DNA of 64,000 bases from Eleftheria terrae (GCF_030419005.1 NZ_CP106951.1:2604001-2668000), one strand, 5' to 3'. Counted from the first letter of the stretch, positions 31,256-41,580 are shown. Program-made: numbers and translations. Notes: generated by a model not told the origin, from the sequence alone.

Positions 31256-32434
31256 CTACGGCTTCACGTAGGCGTCGCGCGCCTTCACGCCGAGAAAGGG
31301 ATGGTCGGTGAAGAAACCGTCCAGCCCGAGCTTCAGGAAGGCGTGCACCTGGCCCGCCAGGTTGCCGATGGCGGCCGGGTCGCTGCCGGCGTCGAAGTCG
31401 TCGGGCAGGAAGCTGTTCTCGGCGCGGAAGGTCCAGGCATGCACCCGCAGGCCGGCGGCATGCGCGTCACGCACCAGCGAGGTGGGCGTGCCCAGCCGCC
31501 CCGCCACCAGCGGGATCAGCAGGCCGGTGTTGGCGCCGATGCCATCGGCGTAGCTGGCGATCTCGGCCAGGCCCTGCGGGCGGGCCAGGTCGGCGTAGCT
31601 GCGCGGATCGCCGCTCTGCACGAAGTCCCACGGCCGGCCGGAACCGTTGAGCAGCTGCACCAGCGGCAGCCGCGTCATGCGGCGCAGCTTGCGCAGGTTG
31701 GCCGTCTCGAACGACTGGATGAACACCGGCGCCTGCCGGCCGAGGTAGCCATGGCGGTGCAGCGTGCGCACCAGCGGCTCCTCCAGCGCCAGCCCGATGC
31801 CCTGGAAGTAGCTCGGGTGCTTGGTCTCCGGATAGACGCCCACCGGCCGCCAGGCGAAGGGCCGGCCCGCCCGGCGCGCTTCCTCGCGGCGGCGCTCGTT
31901 GGCCTGCTGCACGAGCTGCAGCACCTCTTCGAAGGTGGGCACCTCGAACATGCCGTCGAAGCGGGTGTTGGCGCTGCGCAGCTGCGGCAGGCGCTCGCGG
32001 GCCTGCAGCGTCTTCAGCTCGGCCAGCGTGAAGTCCTCGGTGAACCAGCCGGTGATGGCCGTGCCGTCGATGGTCTTGGTCGTCTTGCGGCTGGCGAACT
32101 CGGCCCGCTCGGCCACGTCGGTGGTGGCTTCCTTGATGCTGCCGTCGGCATTCAGGATGGCGATGGCGTTCTCGTGGCGCGCCACCAGCGCACCGTCCTT
32201 CGTGCTCACCAGGTCCGGCTCGATGTAGTCGGCGCCCTGCTCGATGGCCAGCCAGTAGGCCGCCAGCGTGTGCTCCGGCAGGTAGCCGCTGGCGCCACGG
32301 TGGGCAATGACGATGGGCCGCGGCGAGGCGGAGGCAGGGGGCGACGGGCGGTGCTCGGCCGGCGTGGCCACGGCGGCGGCCGACAACATCAGGGCCGCGG
32401 TGGCGGCCAGCAGGCGGGTGCGGAAAGTCAGCAA
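31256..32434 (-). CDS. Periplasmic glycerophosphodiester phosphodiesterase
   Basis: A 392-residue GlpQ-type enzyme that hydrolyses deacylated phospholipids to glycerol 3-phosphate and an alcohol. A signal peptide covers about residues 1-24 (cleaved near AVA). The TIM-barrel active site shows HRGASGYLPEHT and EPDLVSTKDG, with the conserved His, Glu and Asp. The best start is a TTG at 32434 because GAGGAG lies 6 bases upstream and it gives an ideal signal peptide; there is no nearby ATG. It lies 82 bases upstream of the ECF42 cluster on the same strand, so read-through is possible. Confidence 0.9.
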   Translation of the reverse strand: MLTFRTRLLAATAALMLSAAAVATPAEHRPSPPASASPRPIVIAHRGASGYLPEHTLAAYWLAIEQGADYIEPDLVSTKDGALVARHENAIAILNADGSIKEATTDVAERAEFASRKTTKTIDGTAITGWFTEDFTLAELKTLQARERLPQLRSANTRFDGMFEVPTFEEVLQLVQQANERRREEARRAGRPFAWRPVGVYPETKHPSYFQGIGLALEEPLVRTLHRHGYLGRQAPVFIQSFETANLRKLRRMTRLPLVQLLNGSGRPWDFVQSGDPRSYADLARPQGLAEIASYADGIGANTGLLIPLVAGRLGTPTSLVRDAHAAGLRVHAWTFRAENSFLPDDFDAGSDPAAIGNLAGQVHAFLKLGLDGFFTDHPFLGVKARDAYVKP

Positions 32435-32560
32435 GCAGGTCTCCTCTGAGGGGCGGGAATGCGGGCCGGCACCGGCCTGCCACGCAGCGCGCACCCTAGT
32501 GCGACGCCATGACAGGCCCATGACGGGCCGCCGCGCGGCGCCGCTGGTGGGCGCCTGGCC

Positions 32561-33451
32561 TCACCCTAGCCGCAGTGTCTCGGCCAGCCAATCCACGAAC
32601 ACCCGCACCCGCGGCGACAGCTGCCGGCTGTGCGCATGCAGCACCGACACCGGCATGGGCGCCGGCCGCCAGGCCGGCAGCACCTCTTCCAGCTCGCCGC
32701 TGTCGAGCAGGGCCTGCAGGCCGTGGCGCGGCGCCTGCATCAGGCCGAGCCCGGCACGGCAGCACGACAGGTAGGCCTCGGAGCTGCTGACCGAGATGCG
32801 CGAGCGCAGCTTCAGCAGGCGGGTTTGCCCGTTCTCCTCGTATTCCCAGTCGAGGTCGCGGCCGGTGCGGCTGGAGAAGAAGTTGACCGCCCAGTGCGCG
32901 GCCAGGTCGGCCGGCTGCTGCGGCCGGCCATGCCGCTCCAGGTAGCTGCGCGCCGCGCAGTTGACCTGCGCCAGCGAGCCCAGCCGCCGGGCCACCAGGC
33001 TGGAGTCGCGCAGCGGGCCGATCCGCACGACGCAGTCGATCGCCTCGCCCACCGGGTCCACCAGCCGGTCGGTGGTGCCCAGGCGCAGCTGCAGCTCGGG
33101 ATAGCGCTCGAAGAAGGCGGGCAGCGCCGGGATCACGTCCAGGTGCGCCAGCCGCTCCGGCAGGTCGACCCGCACCACGCCCTGCGGCCGCAACCGCCCG
33201 GCGATCAGGTGCTCGGTGTCGGCCAGCTCCTGCAGCAGCCGCGTGCAGCGCTCCAGGTAGAGGCCGCCCTCCTCGGTGAGCGAGACCTTGCGGGTCGTGC
33301 GGTGCAGCAGGCGCACGCCCAGGTGACGCTCCAGCTGCTGCACCGCGCCGGTGACGCTGGCGCGCGGCAGGTCGAGCTGGGCCGCCGCCTTCGAGAAGCT
33401 GCCGTGCTCAGCCACCCGGCAGAACACCTTCATCGCGTCGAGACGGTCCAT
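32561..33451 (-). CDS. LysR family transcriptional regulator
   Basis: A 296-residue LysR-type regulator with an N-terminal winged HTH (about residues 1-60; GSFSKAAAQLDLPRASVTGAVQQLE) and a C-terminal effector-binding domain. It is divergent from an aldo-keto reductase with a 110-base gap that contains a dyad (TTCG, 7 bases, CGAA at 33465-33479) fitting the LysR T-N11-A box. By family habit it controls that neighbour and itself. The effector is unknown. Confidence 0.93.
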   Translation of the reverse strand: MDRLDAMKVFCRVAEHGSFSKAAAQLDLPRASVTGAVQQLERHLGVRLLHRTTRKVSLTEEGGLYLERCTRLLQELADTEHLIAGRLRPQGVVRVDLPERLAHLDVIPALPAFFERYPELQLRLGTTDRLVDPVGEAIDCVVRIGPLRDSSLVARRLGSLAQVNCAARSYLERHGRPQQPADLAAHWAVNFFSSRTGRDLDWEYEENGQTRLLKLRSRISVSSSEAYLSCCRAGLGLMQAPRHGLQALLDSGELEEVLPAWRPAPMPVSVLHAHSRQLSPRVRVFVDWLAETLRLG

Positions 33452-33464
33452 GCGGGCTCGATTG

Positions 33465-33479
33465 TTCGTAATCCTCGAA
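33465..33479. promoter_or_regulatory. Candidate LysR-type operator
   Basis: The inverted repeat TTCG-N7-CGAA lies between the divergent LysR and aldo-keto reductase genes, close to the LysR start. Its position and T-N11-A form match LysR regulatory boxes. Confidence 0.45.
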
Positions 33480-33561
33480 TAGTAAAGCCAAGCTCAACCA
33501 CTTTATGCAAAGCCGCCGCACAGCGACCATGACGCCATTCCCACCCACCCGGAGTTTTTCC

Positions 33562-34560
33562 ATGGAACGCACCCCACTCGGCGCCGCCGGCCCCCACGTG
33601 TCCGTCCTCGGCCTCGGCTGCATGGGCATGTCCGACCTCTACGGCCCGGCCGACGAGGCCGAAGGCATCGCCACGCTACAGGCGGCGCTCGACGCCGGCA
33701 TCACGCTGCTGGACACCGGCGACTTCTATGGCATGGGCCACAACGAACTGCTCATCCGCGACGCGCTGAAGGGCCGGCGCCGCGAGCAGGCGGTGCTGAG
33801 CGTGAAGTTCGGCGCGCTGCGCGACCCGGCCGGCGGCTGGAACGGCTACGACTCGCGGCCGGTGGCGATCAAGAACTTCCTGGCCTACACGCTGCGGCGG
33901 CTGGGCACCGAACATGTCGACATCTACCGCCCGGCACGGCTCGACCCGCAGGTGCCCATCGAGGACACGGTGGGCGCGCTGGCCGACCTGGTGAAGGCCG
34001 GCTGGGTGCGCCACATCGGCCTGTCGGAAGTCGGCGCCGACACGCTGCGGCGGGCCCAGGCAGTGCACCCGATCAGCGACCTGCAAATCGAGTACTCCCT
34101 GTTGTCTCGCGACATCGAGGCCGAGATCCTGCCCACCTGCCGTGAGCTGGGCATTGGCATCACCGCCTATGGCGTGCTCTCGCGCGGGCTGATCAGCGGC
34201 CATTGGGACGCCTCACGCCGCCTGCCGGCGGGGGACTTCCGCAGCCGCAGCCCGCGCTTCGAGCCGGGCAACCTCGACCGCAACCTGACGCTGGTGGAAG
34301 CGCTGCGCAGCATCGCCGAGGCCCGCGGCTGCACGGTGGCACAACTGGCGATCGCCTGGGTGCGCTCGCGCGGGACGGACATCGTGCCGCTGATTGGTGC
34401 CCGCAGCCGTCCCCGGCTGGCCGAATCGCTCGGCGCCCTGCAGGTCACGCTGTCGCCGCACGAGCTGGCCCGCATCGAAGCCGCCGTGCCGGCGGGCGCC
34501 GCGGCCGGCACCCGCTATCCGGCCGCGCAGCTGGCGCACATGGACAGCGTGCGCAGCTGA
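33562..34560 (+). CDS. Aldo/keto reductase
   Basis: A 332-residue NADP-dependent oxidoreductase with the AKR TIM barrel. The Asp and Tyr of the catalytic tetrad are in DTGDFYG and the Lys in SVKFG. The usual His is replaced: the motif reads IYRPARLDP, as in a known subfamily related to pyridoxal/aldehyde reductases. GGAG lies 7 bases before the ATG. It is divergent from a LysR regulator that probably controls it. The substrate is not known. Confidence 0.93.
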   Translation: MERTPLGAAGPHVSVLGLGCMGMSDLYGPADEAEGIATLQAALDAGITLLDTGDFYGMGHNELLIRDALKGRRREQAVLSVKFGALRDPAGGWNGYDSRPVAIKNFLAYTLRRLGTEHVDIYRPARLDPQVPIEDTVGALADLVKAGWVRHIGLSEVGADTLRRAQAVHPISDLQIEYSLLSRDIEAEILPTCRELGIGITAYGVLSRGLISGHWDASRRLPAGDFRSRSPRFEPGNLDRNLTLVEALRSIAEARGCTVAQLAIAWVRSRGTDIVPLIGARSRPRLAESLGALQVTLSPHELARIEAAVPAGAAAGTRYPAAQLAHMDSVRS

Positions 34561-34569
34561 GCGACCGGC

Positions 34570-37500
34570 TCAGGCCGGCAGCGCGGCGCCGGCCGGCTGC
34601 CGCAGTGCCTGCAGCTCGCCGTCCAGCCGCTGCAGCGTGCCCTGCGGATCGATCCACCAGTCGGTCGACCACAACCGCAGCAGCCGCCAGCCGAGGCCGC
34701 GCAGCACCTGTTCGCGCAGCTTGTCGCGGTCACGCGCCGTGGCGGCGCGGCGGTAGGTGAGGCCGTCGCATTCGATCGCGGCCAGGTAGTGGCCGGGCCG
34801 CTGCGGATCGACCACCGCCAGGTCGACCTTGAAGGCCGAGACGCCGACCTGCCGGCGCACCTGCCAGCCCCGGCTGGCCAGCGCGCTGGCCACCACCGAC
34901 TCGAACAGCCCGTCCGCGGGGTGGCCCGCGGCGGGCACCGGCTCACCGAACGCGGCCGCCCCGCGCTCGGCGAACTCCATGAAGTGCTTCAGGTCGCGCA
35001 CCCCGGCCGAGGCGGTGCGCGACAGGTCCATCTGCTCCGGCCGCAGGCTGGAGAACACCCGCAGCTCATGCCGTGCGCGGGTGATGGCGACATTGAGCCG
35101 TCGCTCGCCGCCCTGGCGGTTCATCGGCCCGAAGTTCATCGACACCGCGCCGCCGGCCCCCGGGCCGTAGGTCAGCGAGAAGTACATGATGTCGCGCTCG
35201 TCGCCCTGCACGCTTTCCAGGTTCTTCACGAACACGGGCTCCAGGCGGTCCTCGGCGAAGCAGGCCTCGATGGCCGGATCCTGGCGGCGCTCCTCGTCCA
35301 GCAAGTCCTCGATGAGCGTCTGCTGCTCGGCATTGAAGGTCACCACGCCCACCGTCATGCCCGACTCGCGGAAGGCCGGCGACTTCAGCCGGCCCACCAG
35401 CTCCCGCACCAGCGCCACCGCTTCGGGCCGGTTGGTGCGCGAGCCGCCCTTCTCGTAGAGGCCATCGGCCACATGGTGCAGGCTGACCGCCCGGTCTTCG
35501 GTGACCGGCGACGGGAAGGTGACCAGCTCGTTCCCGTAGTAATGCCGGTTCGAGAAGGCAATCAGGCTTTCATGGCGGCTGCGGTAGTGCCAGGCCAGCT
35601 TCATCGTCGGCAAATTGGCGCCGATGCATTCGTCGAGGATGCTCTCGAGGTCGGCCTCGACATCGGCATCGGCCTCGTCATCGGCTTCCGCGCGGTCGAA
35701 GAAGCGGGTGGGCGGCAGCTGCTTCGGATCGCCCACCATCACCACCTGCTTGCCGCGGGCGATGGCCCCGATGGCATCCCACACCGGGATCTGCGAGGCC
35801 TCGTCGAACACCACCAGGTCGAAGTTGGCGGTGTCGGCCGACAGGTACTGCGCGATCGACAGGGGGCTCATCAACAGGCAGGGCGTCAGGCTCAGCACCG
35901 CTTGCGGCGCCCGCCGCATCAACTCGCGCAGCGGCAGGTGGCGGGTCTTCTTCTGCATCTCGTAGCGCAGCAGGCCCCAGTCGGTGTTCTTGCCCACGCT
36001 GTCGGGCGCCGGCAGCGCGGCACACAGCCGGGCCCGCACCCACTCCTGCGTCAGCCGGGTGAAGCGCTCGTCCAGCGCCTGGAAGTCGCGGATGCGCTTC
36101 TCGTGCACCGCCGAGACAAAGCTGCGCAGCCCTTCGTCCGCATCCACCACCGCGTTCAGCCACCAGCGGCTGTAGTCGGTCTCGAAGGCGTGCCGCAGCG
36201 TGCCGGGCAGCAGGCGGCCCTGCTCGGCCGCCTGCACCAGCGCGCCCAGCCCGAGGGAGGCGGCCTGCCGGCTGGCGGCCCGCCAGGCACACCACAACGG
36301 CAGCTTGCCGGCCGAGGCCAGCAGTGCCGCGGCCAGCTCCGACAGCGCCGCCGGCGGCTGCCACTCGAAGGCCTGCCGGCTCGCGGCCGGCATCTCGGCC
36401 AGCTCGGCATAGCGGTGCCAGGCGGCCTCCAGCGCGGCCAGGGCGTCCAGCCAGCCGCGGGCGGCCGCCGCCAGTGGCCCTGCGGCCTGGAGCAGCACAC
36501 CGGCGTCGCCCAGGCGCTGCTCGAGCGAGCGGCGCACCGCCGTGGCAGCCTGCGCACTGGTGGCCAGCCCGGCCAGGCCTTCGGCCACGGCCGCCTGGAA
36601 GGCCAGCGCGGCAGCCAGCGCATCGACCGGCGTCGACGCGCCTTGCCACACGGTGGGAACGGCCGCCGCCAGCGGAGCGAGGCCGTCGAGCCGCCGTTGC
36701 AGCGCGGACAGCTCGCGCAGGTGCTGCAGCGTCGCGGCTGCGGCGGCGCCGCAGCGCCCCGCCTCCACCGGCGCCAGGCCCTCGTCCTGCCACGCTTGTC
36801 CGGCCTGCACCGCCTGCAATGCACGGTGTAGCCGCAAGGCCGCCGCCGCGGCCGGGGCCTCGGTGCGCCAGCCGGCCCACACCTCGCCGGCCGCGCCCGC
36901 CAGCAGCGGCTGCAGTGCGGCCAGCTCGGCATCGATGGCGCGCAGCTCACGCAGCCGGCGCAGGTCTTCGCCAAGCGCCGGGCCACACAGGCCTTCGGCC
37001 AGCGGCTCCAGCCCGGTCTCGTCCCAGGGCTGGCCGGCCAATGCCCGAGCGGCCGCCGCCTGGTAGGCGAGCGCTGCCCGCGCGGCTTCCAGCGAGGTTG
37101 CCATGCCGGCCCACAGCCGGCCGGTGCGCAAGGCCAGCGTGTCGAGCGACTCGACCTCCGTCTGCAGCGCGCGCATCTTCACCAGCCGCTCGATGTCGCC
37201 CGCCAGGTCCGGCTCGCCGGCGCCGCCGGCCGCTGCCTGCAGCTGCCGGCTCAAGCGGCGCCGGCGCCACCAGCCCAAGGGCCAGACGGCCTGCTGTGCC
37301 CGCTGCCAGTCACGCTGCAGCTGCCGGGCATCCAGCCCGCCTGCCGCATGGCCATAGGGCAGCGACAGCTGCCGGTGCAATGCCGCATGGGCCGCCAGTG
37401 CGGCCACCCCGCGAGCCAGTTCCTCCACCAGCGCGGCCGACCAGGCCGGCCCCAGCTGGCCGACGAGGGCCTGGCGGCGCGCCAGCAGATCCAGGCCCTG

Positions 37501-40464
37501 GCGCATGCGCTCCTGCACCGCCGGCTCCCAGGGCGGCGGCAGCTGCTGCAGCACCGCCTGCCGGGCCAGCAGCAGCGCATGGCCCTGGCGCAAGCCTTCC
37601 ACCAGCGCGGCCGCGTCCGGCCGCAGCACGAAGCGCCAGTCGTGCCCGGCCGCCTGCGGCAGCGCGGTGGCCAGCGCCCGCAGGCCTGCGCGCACCGGCG
37701 CTTGCAGCGGCCAAGTGGGCAGGTCGAGCTGTTGCAGCCAGGCAGCGCCCGCCGCCTCGGCCGCCTGCGCCGAGGCCTGCAGCGCGCGCGCCGCCTCCAG
37801 CAGGCCGGCCTGCCAGGTGGGCGACCAGTCCGCCCGGCCCACCGCCTGCAAGCCGGGCGCCGCCAGCGCTGCGCTGCCGGCCGCCTCGGCGTTGACCTCG
37901 AGCAGGTCCACCACCTCACGCAGGCGCGCCAGCCCGACGGCATCATGGCTGTCCGGCGACGGCCAGCCCAGGTGCTGGGCCGGCACCTCGGGCCCCGCCA
38001 CCACCCGCGAGAGCGCCTCGTGCACGCTGAGGCCGTTGGCATGGCGGCGATGCAGCCGCTCGACATGACCGTTGAGCTGAGCCCGCAGCGCGGCGAGCCG
38101 CTCGGCCTCGGCCTGCCAGGCCTCGGCATCGGCGCTGCCGCCGGCCTCCCAGGCGCGACGCAACTGGGCCAGCACCTCGGCCTTGCGGGCCTTGCTCGAA
38201 TGCAGCTCCAGGCAGAAGTCGCCCAGCCCCACATCGCGCAAGCGTCGCCACACCACGTCGAGCGCCGCCATCTTCTCGGACACGAACAACACCCGCTTGC
38301 CTTCGGCCAGGCACTGCGCAATGAGGTTGGAGATGGTCTGGCTCTTGCCCGTGCCCGGCGGGCCGAACAGCACGAAGTCCTTGCCACGCGAGGCCGCCAC
38401 CACCGCGGACAGCTGCGACGAGTCGGCCGGCAGCGGGCAGAAGGTCTCGCGCGGCGCCAGTTCCTGGTCCAGCCGCTGCGGCTCGGGAAAGGCCACCGCA
38501 CCGGCATAGGACTCGCGCGGCGTCTCGATCAGGTGGCGCACCACCGGGTTGTGCTTGAGCTGGCCGGTGCGCTCGGTCAGGTCCTTCCACATCAGGTATT
38601 TGGCGAAGGAGAAGGTGGACAGCACCACGTCCTCGACCACCTCCCAGCCGGGCACCTCCTTGATGGCCGCCGACACCTGGCGCCAGACACCGGCAATGTC
38701 CAGCCCCGCCTCGTCGCGCGGCAGCTCGCCGTCATGCAGGCCCAGGTGGAGCCGGAAGTCCTGCCGCAGCATCTCGATGAGGGTCGGGTTGAACCGCGGC
38801 TCGTCGTCATGCAGGCGCAGGCTGAAGCCCGAGCGCACGCTCTTGCGCTCCAGCAGCACCGGCACCAGCAGCAACGGCGCCTTGAAGCGGCGGCCCTCGC
38901 GGTCGCCGCGGGTCCAGGACAGGAAGCCCAGCGCCAGGTACAAGGTGTTGGAGCCGCCCTCCTGCAAGGTGGCGCGGGCCGACCGGTACAGCTCCACCAG
39001 GCGCGCCTCGAGTTCCGGCGCCGGCAGGCCGACGAACACCTCCTTGCGCTCCAGCGCCTCCAGCGCGTGCTGGCGCCGCAGGTCCTCGCGCTCGCGGCTT
39101 TCGTGCAGCGCCTGGCTGCGCGGATCTGCCCCCTCCATCAAGCCCGGCCGGGGCAGCAGCTTCACCGCCTGGCCTGACGCCAGCAGGTCTTCCAGCCGGC
39201 TGGCCTCCGGCGCGTCGAGCGGCAACGACTTCTTGCCCGCCTTGAAGCTCAGCAGGTTGTTGCGCAGCGACAGGTCGAGCAGCTTGCGTTGCCAGCGTGT
39301 CAGCCGGTCCTGCGGTGTTTCGGGCAGCGGCTCGTCGGTGGCGGGCCGGTCGTCCGGCCCGTCGGGTGCCGCCTCGAACCCCGGCTCTGCCACGGTGGCC
39401 TCGCTGCTCGGCAGTGCAGAGGCAAGGGCGGCCTCGGCGCTGGCCAGGGGCTTGATGCGTTGCAGCCGCGCCCGGCGCACGTCCACCGCCAGCTCGAAGG
39501 CCTGCCCGCGGTCCTCGGCCACCTGCTGCAGCGCGCGCTCGATCGCATGGCTGAAGGGCGGCAAGGGGCGCTGCGTGAGCAGCGTGGTCTCGAACAGCAC
39601 CAACTCCTTCAGCCGCACCCGCTTGCGCAAGGCGGTCGGGTCGTCGACCACGCAGCTGCTGAATTCCTCCGGCTGCAGCCAGGCCCCGGCGAAGGCATGC
39701 CCCTCGGTGAAGACCAGCAAGGGATGCAGGCCCGCCTGCTCGGCCGCGGCACAGAACAACAAGGCCAGGTCCAGGCAGGTGGCGAGGCCCGCCTCCACCA
39801 CCTGCGACGGGCTGCGCACCTTTTGGCCGCGGTGCTCGAAGCTGGCCGGCGGCAGCGCATAGTCCAGCCCCAGCCCACCGAGCGCGCTCCACAATGCCGA
39901 CAACAGCTCCCACGCCCTGCGGCTGCCCTGCCGGTAGCCGTCCAGGTCACTGCCCCGCCCGGCCTGGCGCAGCACCTCTGCGGCCCGCTTGAGCAGGCGG
40001 TCCACCGCCGGATCGTTCGGCTGCACGAAGGCCGCAACCATCTCCGGCAGGCCGGCCAGCCCGCCCCACTGATGGCGCGGCAGCAGCTCGACCTCCGTGC
40101 GATGGCTCGCCAGCACCACCGAGGTGTCGCCCCGCCGGCGCAGCGAGAACTCGACCGTTGCGCGCTCCGCCTCGGTCAGGCGGCTGAACAGCGTCCCGTC
40201 GAGCCGCAGGTCGAGATCGTCGATGCGCAGGCGTTCTCCGGCGGCCAGGGCGTCGATGCGCCAGCAGCGCTCCAGCAGGAAGGCCGGCTCGGCACTCACC
40301 ACCAGCTCCACCTCCTGCAGGCTGGTCTCGCCGGCGTTCAGCACCGCCAGCTCCCGCAGCACCGGCACCGCGTTCAGGAAGTCGGCCAGGTTGAGCCGGG
40401 CGGCCAGCGTCGCGTCGATGCGGGCGCTGCCCGGCGAGGCCGGTGCACGGTCGGTGGGGGTCAT
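34570..40464 (-). CDS. DUF4011 helicase with transglutaminase-like and nuclease domains
   Basis: A 1964-residue multidomain protein. An N-terminal transglutaminase-like domain has Cys230 (ATCLDLALLF) and His256 (GHAFAGAW). A DUF4011 segment starts near residue 391. A superfamily 1 helicase follows, with Walker A GPPGTGKS near 700 and Walker B VVFDEASQIP near 1549; a long variable alpha-helical insert lies between. The C terminus (about 1850-1964) is a PD-(D/E)XK nuclease of the Vsr/DUF559-like type with FKVDLAVV and AAIECDG. AGGAG lies 5 bases before the ATG. Proteins with the DUF4011-helicase-Vsr order have been reported in anti-phage defence; I recall the name Hhe. It lies 105 bases downstream of a macro-domain gene and is convergent with the aldo-keto reductase. 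A role in defence is inferred. Confidence 0.85.
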   Translation of the reverse strand: MTPTDRAPASPGSARIDATLAARLNLADFLNAVPVLRELAVLNAGETSLQEVELVVSAEPAFLLERCWRIDALAAGERLRIDDLDLRLDGTLFSRLTEAERATVEFSLRRRGDTSVVLASHRTEVELLPRHQWGGLAGLPEMVAAFVQPNDPAVDRLLKRAAEVLRQAGRGSDLDGYRQGSRRAWELLSALWSALGGLGLDYALPPASFEHRGQKVRSPSQVVEAGLATCLDLALLFCAAAEQAGLHPLLVFTEGHAFAGAWLQPEEFSSCVVDDPTALRKRVRLKELVLFETTLLTQRPLPPFSHAIERALQQVAEDRGQAFELAVDVRRARLQRIKPLASAEAALASALPSSEATVAEPGFEAAPDGPDDRPATDEPLPETPQDRLTRWQRKLLDLSLRNNLLSFKAGKKSLPLDAPEASRLEDLLASGQAVKLLPRPGLMEGADPRSQALHESREREDLRRQHALEALERKEVFVGLPAPELEARLVELYRSARATLQEGGSNTLYLALGFLSWTRGDREGRRFKAPLLLVPVLLERKSVRSGFSLRLHDDEPRFNPTLIEMLRQDFRLHLGLHDGELPRDEAGLDIAGVWRQVSAAIKEVPGWEVVEDVVLSTFSFAKYLMWKDLTERTGQLKHNPVVRHLIETPRESYAGAVAFPEPQRLDQELAPRETFCPLPADSSQLSAVVAASRGKDFVLFGPPGTGKSQTISNLIAQCLAEGKRVLFVSEKMAALDVVWRRLRDVGLGDFCLELHSSKARKAEVLAQLRRAWEAGGSADAEAWQAEAERLAALRAQLNGHVERLHRRHANGLSVHEALSRVVAGPEVPAQHLGWPSPDSHDAVGLARLREVVDLLEVNAEAAGSAALAAPGLQAVGRADWSPTWQAGLLEAARALQASAQAAEAAGAAWLQQLDLPTWPLQAPVRAGLRALATALPQAAGHDWRFVLRPDAAALVEGLRQGHALLLARQAVLQQLPPPWEPAVQERMRQGLDLLARRQALVGQLGPAWSAALVEELARGVAALAAHAALHRQLSLPYGHAAGGLDARQLQRDWQRAQQAVWPLGWWRRRRLSRQLQAAAGGAGEPDLAGDIERLVKMRALQTEVESLDTLALRTGRLWAGMATSLEAARAALAYQAAAARALAGQPWDETGLEPLAEGLCGPALGEDLRRLRELRAIDAELAALQPLLAGAAGEVWAGWRTEAPAAAAALRLHRALQAVQAGQAWQDEGLAPVEAGRCGAAAAATLQHLRELSALQRRLDGLAPLAAAVPTVWQGASTPVDALAAALAFQAAVAEGLAGLATSAQAATAVRRSLEQRLGDAGVLLQAAGPLAAAARGWLDALAALEAAWHRYAELAEMPAASRQAFEWQPPAALSELAAALLASAGKLPLWCAWRAASRQAASLGLGALVQAAEQGRLLPGTLRHAFETDYSRWWLNAVVDADEGLRSFVSAVHEKRIRDFQALDERFTRLTQEWVRARLCAALPAPDSVGKNTDWGLLRYEMQKKTRHLPLRELMRRAPQAVLSLTPCLLMSPLSIAQYLSADTANFDLVVFDEASQIPVWDAIGAIARGKQVVMVGDPKQLPPTRFFDRAEADDEADADVEADLESILDECIGANLPTMKLAWHYRSRHESLIAFSNRHYYGNELVTFPSPVTEDRAVSLHHVADGLYEKGGSRTNRPEAVALVRELVGRLKSPAFRESGMTVGVVTFNAEQQTLIEDLLDEERRQDPAIEACFAEDRLEPVFVKNLESVQGDERDIMYFSLTYGPGAGGAVSMNFGPMNRQGGERRLNVAITRARHELRVFSSLRPEQMDLSRTASAGVRDLKHFMEFAERGAAAFGEPVPAAGHPADGLFESVVASALASRGWQVRRQVGVSAFKVDLAVVDPQRPGHYLAAIECDGLTYRRAATARDRDKLREQVLRGLGWRLLRLWSTDWWIDPQGTLQRLDGELQALRQPAGAALPA

Positions 40465-40569
40465 GTCCTCTCCTGGAAACAATGGTGTTTTGGTGGCGGG
40501 CTGCTGAAGCCGCGCAGCCTCGCTGGCCGCCTGGCGCCGGCTCAGGGCCGGCCTCGGGAACAACGGCAC

Positions 40570-41088
40570 TCAGCCCGGCGTCCGCGCCAGCAGCGCGAGG
40601 TAGCGGGCCAGGTCGGCGGCCGAGAAGCAGCAGAAGCGCACCCGTTCGATCCCGGGCAGTCCGGGCAGGGCTTGCTGCACGGCTGCCAGCGCGACCTCGG
40701 CCGCCGCGTCGGCCGGATAGCCATACACCCCGGTGCTGATGGCGGGGAAGGCGATGCTGCGGGCCCCGGCCGCGGCCGCCACTTCCAGCGAGCGCCGGTA
40801 GCACGATGCCAGCAAGCCGGCTTCGCCCTGAAGGCCACCACGCCACACCGGCCCGACGGTGTGCACCACGAAGCGCGCCGGCAAGCGGAAGCCGGGCGTC
40901 AGTTTGGCCTCGCCCGTCGCGCACCCATCAAGCAGCCGGCAGGCTTGCAGCAGCTCGGGCCCCGCCGCGCGGTGGATCGCGCCGTCCACGCCACCGCCGC
41001 CCAGCAGGGACGGCTTCGCTGCATTGACGATGGCATCCACGGCCAGGGTGGTGATGTCAGCGTGCAGGGCGTCGAGCGTGGCGGGCAT
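40570..41088 (-). CDS. Macro domain protein (O-acetyl-ADP-ribose deacetylase-like)
   Basis: A 172-residue macro domain of the YmdB type, which binds or hydrolyses ADP-ribose groups. The ligand loops are intact: [22 protein letters not shown] and [13 protein letters not shown]. The ATG at 41088 matches homologues; there is no clear ribosome site, and an ATG 14 codons upstream is also open. It lies 105 bases upstream of the large helicase-nuclease gene on the same strand, so they are likely co-transcribed. Whether it serves ADP-ribose signalling in that system is unknown. Confidence 0.93.
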   Translation of the reverse strand: MPATLDALHADITTLAVDAIVNAAKPSLLGGGGVDGAIHRAAGPELLQACRLLDGCATGEAKLTPGFRLPARFVVHTVGPVWRGGLQGEAGLLASCYRRSLEVAAAAGARSIAFPAISTGVYGYPADAAAEVALAAVQQALPGLPGIERVRFCCFSAADLARYLALLARTPG

Positions 41089-41265
41089 GGAAAGGAAGCG
41101 GCTGTGTGGAAGGTGGAACCCATTGTCCATCGACCGGCGCGACTGTGCGCCGCGGCAGACGGCGGGCGCCGCTGAAGGCCGGCGTTGCCTGCTTTCCTTT
41201 AGCATCGCGCTCCATCGGCCGCTGCCCGATGTCCGGGCGCGGCACATTGCCCTGAAGGAGCCTCC

Positions 41266-41580
41266 ATGAACTACACGTCCCTGTCGATGGCCTTGCTGCT
41301 GGCCGTCGCAAGCGGCTGGGCTGCAGCCCAGGACAACGCCCCCGCCGCAGCAGCATCCGCCGCCTCGGCCACCGCGCCGACCGCCCAGCAGAACAAGATG
41401 GCCGTCTGCAACCAGGAGGCCGCCGGCAAGAAGGGCGAAGAGCGCAAGGCGTTCATGAAAGACTGCCTCACCGACAAGAAGAAGGCGCAGCAGAACAAGA
41501 TGACGCGCTGCAATGCGGAAGCCAAAGGCATGAAGGGTGACGAACGCAAGGCCTTCATGAGCGAGTGCCTGAAGAAATAG
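41266..41580 (+). CDS. PsiF repeat-containing exported protein
   Basis: A 104-residue protein with a signal peptide (residues 1-21, cleaved after AAA) and two tandem PsiF repeats, each starting QQNKM and ending ERKAFMxxCL, with two cysteines per repeat. E. coli PsiF is phosphate-starvation inducible; its function is unknown. AAGGAG lies just before the ATG. It is divergent from the macro-domain gene and convergent with tRNA-Arg. I see no Pho box. Confidence 0.88.
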   Translation: MNYTSLSMALLLAVASGWAAAQDNAPAAAASAASATAPTAQQNKMAVCNQEAAGKKGEERKAFMKDCLTDKKKAQQNKMTRCNAEAKGMKGDERKAFMSECLKK

